From the NCBI RefSeq assembly GCF_037038585.1, contig NC_092560.1:84110049-84174048 (forward strand): a DNA stretch of 64,000 nucleotides, read 5' to 3'. Shown one piece after another: positions 56,801 to 64,000 of this stretch. Below the pieces are notes generated by a model that was not told where the DNA came from, made no database searches, and saw nothing but the letters and a program-made list of their open reading frames with translations. Each line of letters begins with the position of its first letter. Within the stretch, counting starts at the first letter, position 1. The translations under genes were made by a program, and so were the position numbers. Source of the DNA: Patagioenas fasciata. Its lineage: Eukaryota; Chordata; Aves; Columbiformes; Columbidae.

Positions 56801-59800
56801 TGTGCCCGTGGAAGCTGCGACGGCGACAGAAGGAGGTGGGCAACGTGGTTACGGGTTGTCCTGTCTGCTGGGGACCGCGGTCGCAGCCAGATAGACAGGA
56901 CATCCAGACAAGCCCTTCACACCAAACAAGTCAGGATTTTTGGCTAATATAAGAGTATATACGCACAAGTGGAGGGAGTTACGCTTTTCAAAGGCATTTC
57001 CTCTGCTCTTGGACGGCTGGTTGGAAGAGAAGCCACCGCACGCCGCTGCGTCCCCGCAGGAGAGCTGCCATCCCAAACCCACCATCTACCGCTTTGTTTG
57101 TGGACCTTGCGGCTCGTTTTCCACGGCTCGAGAAATTAAATCAACTTGACACGGAATTTTTCCTTCCTTCCTTTTCTTCAACACTCAAAAGCGTAGATTT
57201 GGAGGTTGTTTTTTCACCCCAAATCTGGCCTGGACTTGCGCTGGTGAGAAGACACAATCCCTCGCCTGGTCAAGCAACCAGCAGGAAGCATCGGTGATCC
57301 AGGTCTCATCCCACCCTCACCGTGGTCCATATCGAGCTCAACGGGAGGCCGAATGGCTTCCGAACTCTGCTACTGTAGCGCTTTCCCGCAGGTGAAGCCG
57401 AGCTGCATATATAGCGCTATAAATCTCACTTATTTTACTTATTAGGCTTTTACTTATTTGGAGGTCTTTGACAGCAGCCAATAAAGATGGTGCCAAACAG
57501 AGACAGCTGGTATAAAAGTGTGCTCGACAAGCAGAAATAAATACAACTAATTGAAATAGAAAGACCTTCTGCTTCGTGGTGACAACCAAAGAGCTTCACT
57601 AAATATGGATCAACTGCCAAGAAGCTGAAAAGAATTAAGAGGTGCCGTAAGAAGCCGGGGAGGTCATTTTCTCTTTGTTTTAATGGACAACGGTGTTCCT
57701 GTACCTTATCTCGCAGTCACTCTTGTGTTGGCACGAGGAAATAACTGTGCCTTCTACCACTTTATCTGAGATATATAAAGAATCTGAGCAACAAACCAAG
57801 TTTTCTCTCCTCGGACAATCGCCTCGTTCTGCCTATAGGAAAAAGAAGATACACCCTAACAGCCGAAGATAACGGGGTGAATAAAGGACGGATTTAAAAT
57901 AAACCATAAATACCCTAAAAAAAGAACAAACCGTACGTATTCTATTCCTGACCTCTCTACTGAATGTAACCTCAACCTGATTTTATTTGCTTTGGTCAGG
58001 GGTAAGTTAAAGCCTCCTTATTTGAGCGCAGTATTTTTAGATCCAAAATACAGAATGCTCCTTGTGGCTAGCGGCCTTGCCCTCAATTTGTTTTATTTTC
58101 TGTCTCCGTTGTTCCGCCGCTCTATAATCATCTTGCGCCTTGTGTTCACGGTGGCCTTATATTTACCGTGCAACGTGCTAATTAGTAGCTCGGAAAATAC
58201 CCGATGTGTTTCCACCGCCCGGCGCAGGAAGCGCTTGGTTGGCTCTGGAAAAACAGCGAGGCGATTAAAAACCAACCCTGCTTATTTCGTAATTAAACGG
58301 AAGCGCCGCCCGTATGAATTTCGCACCACTTCATGGAGTGGGTGAGGAGAATCAAGGGCGTTCTGTGTGAAAAGCAGGAGTAAATTTGCCCTCTCCTATT
58401 CAGTTTGGGACTTGACATCTTCAAAGGCAGCGCGGTGGTGGCCATGGAGAGCTGAGAAGGTGGTTGTCCCATCCTGGGACCATGTCCAAGGGTTTCCACC
58501 CACCCTTGAGCTTCTGGCCGCTCCGTGAGCAAATCCTCATCCTCCCTCGCTGCCGGGACGTCTCCATCGCCGCAGTGATGCGCTAAGTAATGAAGTGGTT
58601 TGAGTTCCAACAAGAGCACGATAATCCCGTCCTGGAGCGATGTTTCGTGTCACGACACATCCTTGCATGCTCCCCGGTAGCTGCTTTTCTCCTCGGACGT
58701 CCGGCTCATCAACAAAACTTCAAACCAACAGCGCTGTAGGCTCCGGTCCTCAGGAAACAACAACCTGAGGGTGCGGGGAGGGATCGCAGCACCAAAGCGG
58801 AGCTTAAGGAGGCAGAGACTGGGTTTAGCAACAGCTTAAGTAACGTCAGGTCCACCCTGGCTGCTCTGCGCTGGGTCGGTGCTCGTCCGCCCGTGCCGTG
58901 AGCTCCTCTCCTGCCTCCTACATCCCTGACATCCAAACAAGGTGGTTTTGAGACTCCTCATGGATGGACCCTTGGGCAGGGTCCAGCTACGTCTTTTTTC
59001 CTGGGTGAAATCCCAGGAGATAAGTCCTGGAATCACTCGGGAAGGCACAGCTGGGACCTTCTCTGGAGGAGGGTGTTGGGCTGAGCCCGCGTTCCTCCGG
59101 TGACACCGAGAGAAGGTCACACCACGGCTTACCGGAGGTTTTACTTCTACCTACGCGTTCCTTGGTGAGATGGCGATGGGTTCCACAATCCTGATGCATT
59201 ATAAGCTTTTATTAGTAAATTAACTCATTTAGAAGGTAATAACCCACAGGATGCTCTTGAGGAGTATCAGTTTTGACGTTTGACAGGAGGCAATTTCTCT
59301 TCTCTCCTTTATTCTTGTTACAGGGATCACAAGCCCGATCGCTGCGGGATGAACTTGAGCCGAGTCTTAGAGATCATTCAACCTAAAAGTGGGATTTTCT
59401 GTTGACCGAAAACAGAGTCTATCTCGTCATCCTATCCAAGTTACGGTTGCAAAAAAGAGGTATAACGTAGAAGATTGTAGATTTGAGGGTCTTAATCTTC
59501 TTTGCAACTGCTTTTAGCTCTTCCTGCAGTCAGTTGTGTGTAGGAATAGTTCAGTCGATGAAGCTCAGTGTGAACTTTGGATCAAGAAATCTCCCTGAAA
59601 TTTCTAGGCCAAACCAAACCCAAAACTATGGCTTAATTATCTGGGTTTGAACACCAGCCTTGTGGGGTGTTGGCTTTGCCTTTTTAGTGCCGGGATAGCG
59701 CTTTAAACCCAGTCTTGGATCATTTCTGTTGCCATCAGGAGAAGGTCTCCAACATCCCGCAAGCTGCGAGTCACTCATAGAGAGGGGACAAGCTCTCTAC

Positions 59801-62800
59801 CGAGCCACACGATGCAATTTGCTTTCGAAAACTGCTCTTCAACGGCTTTTCTTGGGCATTTGCTTAGCTAGATGTGTCTATAAATAAGCTGCAAGTGTGA
59901 GACTGCAAAGGCATGTGTCATCTTCTCCCTTCCCCCTGATTTTCATGGTATTTTTGCTCTCTTTCCCAATTTTACCTGCTAACCGTGGACTTTTGGGACA
60001 ACCTCTCACCCCAGACAACATTCCCATCAACCGATGGTTTATTTATTGCTGACTTTAACCTCACCCATCTGGCATTTCCCTGTTTTCTCCACCTTTCCAA
60101 GATCTCAAAGTACCAGGTTTCTCTTGGGGTGGCCGTGCTGGAGCTGAATTAATAAACCCAAACAGTTTTTCAAAGCCAGGTTTCATTGATCTGTTGCATC
60201 ATCTCTGGAGCTCCATTTGCTGTTGGACACAGTTTTGAGGTCGATGATGGGGGAACACTGGAGGTGTCATCCCAATTTCTTTACAAATATTAAAACAGGT
60301 TGGGAGGATGCTCAACGATCTCCAGGAGAAGGGATGGTTGATGATGTTTTGGGGCTGGATTCAGCATCACTGATCCTCCAAAACATTAACTGGGAAGGGT
60401 CTCCATGGATAAACTTCCTGCTCATTATTTGAGGCTACTCAAGGCAGAACTCTGTGCTATTTTGTGATTCCTCACTAGACGAAGCCTTTGGGTGGGATTT
60501 GATTGTTTCAAGCCATAACTGCAGCGTCAGCGAGAGGGGTTTTCAATGGTGTTACTGATTGCGGCTTTCCCTTCCAGGCCGAACCGGCTCCGTGCGGCTG
60601 TTCCTTTGTCACACGTGGGTGATGGCTTAGAAATGGCTTCTTTTCCTTCTTCGCTGCTCATTTCACAACTGGTTTCATCAGTTTTTTGCCAAGAGATTTG
60701 CCAAGAAAATATCTTTCTGGCCTTGGAAATCCAGCAGGAAATATTGGGGGGTCGGTGTTTTTTGGGGCACGCTGTCATATGGCAGCACCCACATCGCAAA
60801 GCGCTCACCTGAGGCATCAGAACCTGTTGAAGCTCTTGCTTTACCCTTATCTACTGCTTCAAAAGATGTAGATTTGAAATCCAGATATCACGTTGACTTT
60901 GGGTGCCCTTGAATAGGGGGAGACGTGACCGGGTCCCACGGGACCTGCCCTGTTCTTATCCCACAAACCCAATTTCCACCCCCAAAGTGATGACCCTGCA
61001 ATATTAACTCTTCCTCACTTCCTAATAATAGGGATATTTTGCGTATGAAATGCCTCTTTCCAGTTTTAAGAGTTTGTTTCCGATGCGAATATGAACATTC
61101 TCATGGAGTGCTGAAATGATGGAGAGGCGAGCTGCTCTCTGCTGATTTTCTTGCTGTCCCCTCACCACCTTCAGCAATTTTTTCTATATGTTCACCATAT
61201 TAATCCTACTAAATCTCTTTTTTTTTCCTGCACAATAATTCAAGCACGCGCTAAGTGCCGGTTACAAATGTTAAACCTCACATCTGGGACAGAAAATGTT
61301 CGTTTTTCTAGTTGTAGGTAAAAGAAACGGAGCGAAGAAAAACAGAGACGGCGCCTGAGAAGCGTGTGGGATGGTCACAGGGCATACAGGTACACATTAT
61401 ATATATTTTATATTATTACTGTATATTTTTCATTTCATTATAGAAGTAGCGAGCGCATTCATCTTCATATTAAACAACTATCACCATTACACCTTCTAAG
61501 GTGATTTCCTCCTTATCTCCAAGTCCGTTAAACGGGACGTCTTGACAATAGGGGCTGAAAGTGAGAAGCTGAGATTTCTAGGTGTGGTTTATCTCATCCC
61601 ATGAAAGACTGAAAATAGATTTGATGAATCACTCCTGAAAAGCACCTGTTTCTCTTCGCTGACTAAAGGAATTAGGGGCTGATTAGCTCTGATGGAGACA
61701 TCGACGCTGGAGGTACCTTGAGTCGCGGGAGCTGAATGATAAAGTCTTTATTTCCCCCTGGGGCTCCATTGACCTTTTGACTCAGTGACTTGCCTGAGCA
61801 TCAAGTCAGCAAACCATGGGAAAGCAAGAGTTCATTTGCAATAACTGATTTATTTCCAAGGTCTTTACTCCACCGGCGAGCGTTAACGCGATGTTGGAGG
61901 CTGCGTGCATCTGGCTTTTGTCTCCTGGAACGGTAATAAGGTGTTTAATGATGTGTCAAACAGCAGTTTCATCCGGTAAATAGGGCAGCATTGTCCAGAA
62001 AAAGATGTCTTTTTGGATAGAGAGTAGGAAATTGCCACCGGAGAGTTGTCATCTGTTGAAATGGAAACAGTGTTGAGCGTGTTTGGGGGTGTCATGGGAT
62101 GGCTACTCAGCCAAGATTAGGAAAAGCCCAAAAGGGCTTCAGCCAAGATTAGGAAAAGCCCAAAAGAGCTTTGCGGGACAGGGCTACAAATTGAAAGGAC
62201 CTCGGTAAATCACAGAAACGATCTCACAAGCGATGCGGTGCTGTTCTGCAGGGTAAACGCAACGCACGCGAATCAGTGATCCGGTGTGAGATGGGACATA
62301 AAGGGAGATGTGAAGGCTTGGGGGTGTCGTAGTGCCCAAATGAAGCTTTGTGCTAGAGGTGACCGTCAACCTGGGTTGCCCGTTGAAGCATCTTTTTGGC
62401 TTCTCTGGGCATCCACAAAAGAAATATAAAGCACCCATGGGAAGAGCAGAGCTCGTTTATCCCACCCAGGATCCACCGCTGGCGCAGAGACGCGTGTGTT
62501 TCGTTAACAATCTGCATTTTCTAGGTCTGCCAACTGATCCCATCGCACCCCTGCGAGGGATGGAGGTGGGTAAGAACATTTATCCCCATTTTCATGGGGT
62601 TAACTGGTTTCCAAAGGCACCGCAGTGGCCGAGAGACGATTTCAGCTCCGGGATGTATTCTGCTTCATAACAAGGTTTTTATTCCCTAGCATTAGCGCAG
62701 CATCGTTGACCCGACGCTCGACGACACGCAGGCCTCGCCAAGCTTTTGACAGCTGTGTTCTGAATGGCTCGGCAATTTATCCGCCAACCATGACAGAGCC

Positions 62801-64000
62801 GTTTTTTGGGGGGGATGGATGACTTTGAAATGTGCTGCTCTGGCGAACCGACGCAACGACTGCTCCATGAAGTCGTTATCCCGCCGCGCTGGGAGATTTC
62901 AATTGCCGAAACCGATAATTACTGCCGAGGATGAGCCAGTTGTAATGAAGGAATTTCTCTCTCCCTTCTTGTGCCTTGGAGTTTTGCTTCTCCCTCCGGT
63001 TTTGCTTCCTCGTTCCTTTGAAAAGCACGACCCAGGTTATTAACTTCTTGGTTTCTCTTCCTTCTTTGGCCACCGAAGTGAGTGGTTTTGACATCCTCAA
63101 ACGTGCTGTGTTGTAGTTGGGTTGCTCCGTGGGCGGATTTGCTAAGATGCTAATGGGAGGAAGCAGGTGGAGTGTCTCCCGCTGCTTTTTAATGTATATA
63201 TTTTGCATTTGCCGTAATTGTGGATCTTTTGACTCAGCAACTGAGTCAAAACTAGATTTTAAAATTCTGTTTTGTTTAATCGAAACAAAATACTTGGTCG
63301 TATTACACTTTGTATGCGCCCGAAGTGTTTCTTCTTTGCACGGCTGAGCCTTTTAGAAACCTTATTTGAGATAAAGCTCATCCGTTTCAGAATTCAAGTA
63401 TCATCTTCAGATAAAAAACAAACATGAAATTATTTTTTAAATATATATATATATATTTTTCCCTTGGCTGCAGCTCTCAGTTCAACTTGATTTAGGCTTA
63501 GGCCTGGTTTTAGCCATCCACCAGCTTTGCTGTTGTCCTCTGTGTTCTTGCAGCCAAAATAACCTGCAGCCCCATTAACTTCCTTTCTCTTTATTATTAA
63601 ATCTCAGTGCTTTTAATTAAGAAGTGTGCAGTGCCTGGAAAACCAGCCTCTCAGCTGCCCTCCCCAAAGTGATGTCCTGGTCTTGCCGTCCTTTCCAGAA
63701 GATGCTCAGAACACCAGGAGAAACCCAAGGGGTGGTGAGTCCTGCATGTGCAAGAGAAGTTGCTTTGGGAAACAGATGAAAATTTCTCATTTTGACGAGG
63801 TTTGCAGGATGAGAAGCTTCCACAAAACCATTTCCAAGCGAAGAACCTTTTTAGCTGCTTGAGCTTTGGGAATCGAGGCTTGGGCACCGTGGCGTTGCTG
63901 AAGTGCTCAGATACCCTCAAAGCAAAGGTGACTGTTGAATAGCTCCAGTGCTCTGGAGTATTTTGAGATGAATCACGTCACGCAACTGAAGAAGAGGTCA
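53823..64000. other. Gene-poor intergenic DNA
   Basis: I see no convincing exon, RNA gene or large repeat. Small TA runs lie near 55553 and 63441. Open frames here are short and lack homology I can recognise. In mammals MEX3C is likewise followed by a long gene desert. Confidence 0.5.
62108..62171. repeat. 32-bp tandem duplication
   Basis: Two adjacent copies beginning CAGCCAAGATTAGGAAAAGC differ at one base near their ends. Confidence 0.9.

Overview
The window is vertebrate nuclear DNA, almost certainly avian. It holds the conserved gene block ME2 - ELAC1 - SMAD4 (all + strand) and MEX3C (- strand), the order known from human 18q21. In chicken this block is Z-linked, as far as I recall. All four genes are split by normal GT-AG introns, and the dispersed repeats I can recognise are CR1 LINEs, the dominant avian retrotransposon. 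I see no LTR or virus-derived element, no CRISPR array, no bacterial operon and no RNA gene other than a 28S rRNA fragment. Six CR1 copies belong to one closely related, fairly young subfamily. Species and chromosome cannot be fixed from the sequence alone.

Layout. 1-6961: 3' part of ME2 (mitochondrial NAD(P)-malic enzyme), twelve coding exons matching human exons 5-16, with a 32-bp minisatellite in intron 12 and an intron 8 made almost wholly of CR1. About 6962-8400: ME2 3' UTR, then intergenic DNA. About 10075-14715: complete ELAC1 (short-form RNase Z, 358 aa), with a CpG-island promoter, a probable non-coding first exon and three coding exons. 15001-15838: an intergenic CR1. 16740-17060: a degenerate tandem repeat just before the SMAD4 CpG island (17050-17620). 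About 17300-39340: complete SMAD4 (541 aa, eleven coding exons). Its introns hold a 2.4-kb minisatellite (intron 7), three CR1 copies (introns 2, 8 and 11) and a 1,938-nt purine-free tract (intron 9). About 42085-49080: complete MEX3C on the - strand (578 aa, two coding exons), convergent with SMAD4. 49.2-51.8 kb: a cluster of CR1 pieces, one joined to a fragment of 28S rRNA. 51.8-64 kb: gene-poor DNA with one old CR1 fragment.

The four genes do not form a pathway. ME2 is metabolic, ELAC1 processes or repairs tRNA ends, SMAD4 is the common TGF-beta/BMP signal mediator, and MEX3C is an RNA-binding ubiquitin ligase. They are syntenic neighbours. I found no convincing new multi-gene system. The observations most worth a second look are non-coding: the CR1-28S chimera, CR1 supplying nearly all of ME2 intron 8 including a likely branch point, the giant polypyrimidine tract, the TTAGGG-bearing minisatellite, and patches of non-island DNA in which CpG is not depleted at all. 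SMAD4 exons also differ sharply in third-position GC.
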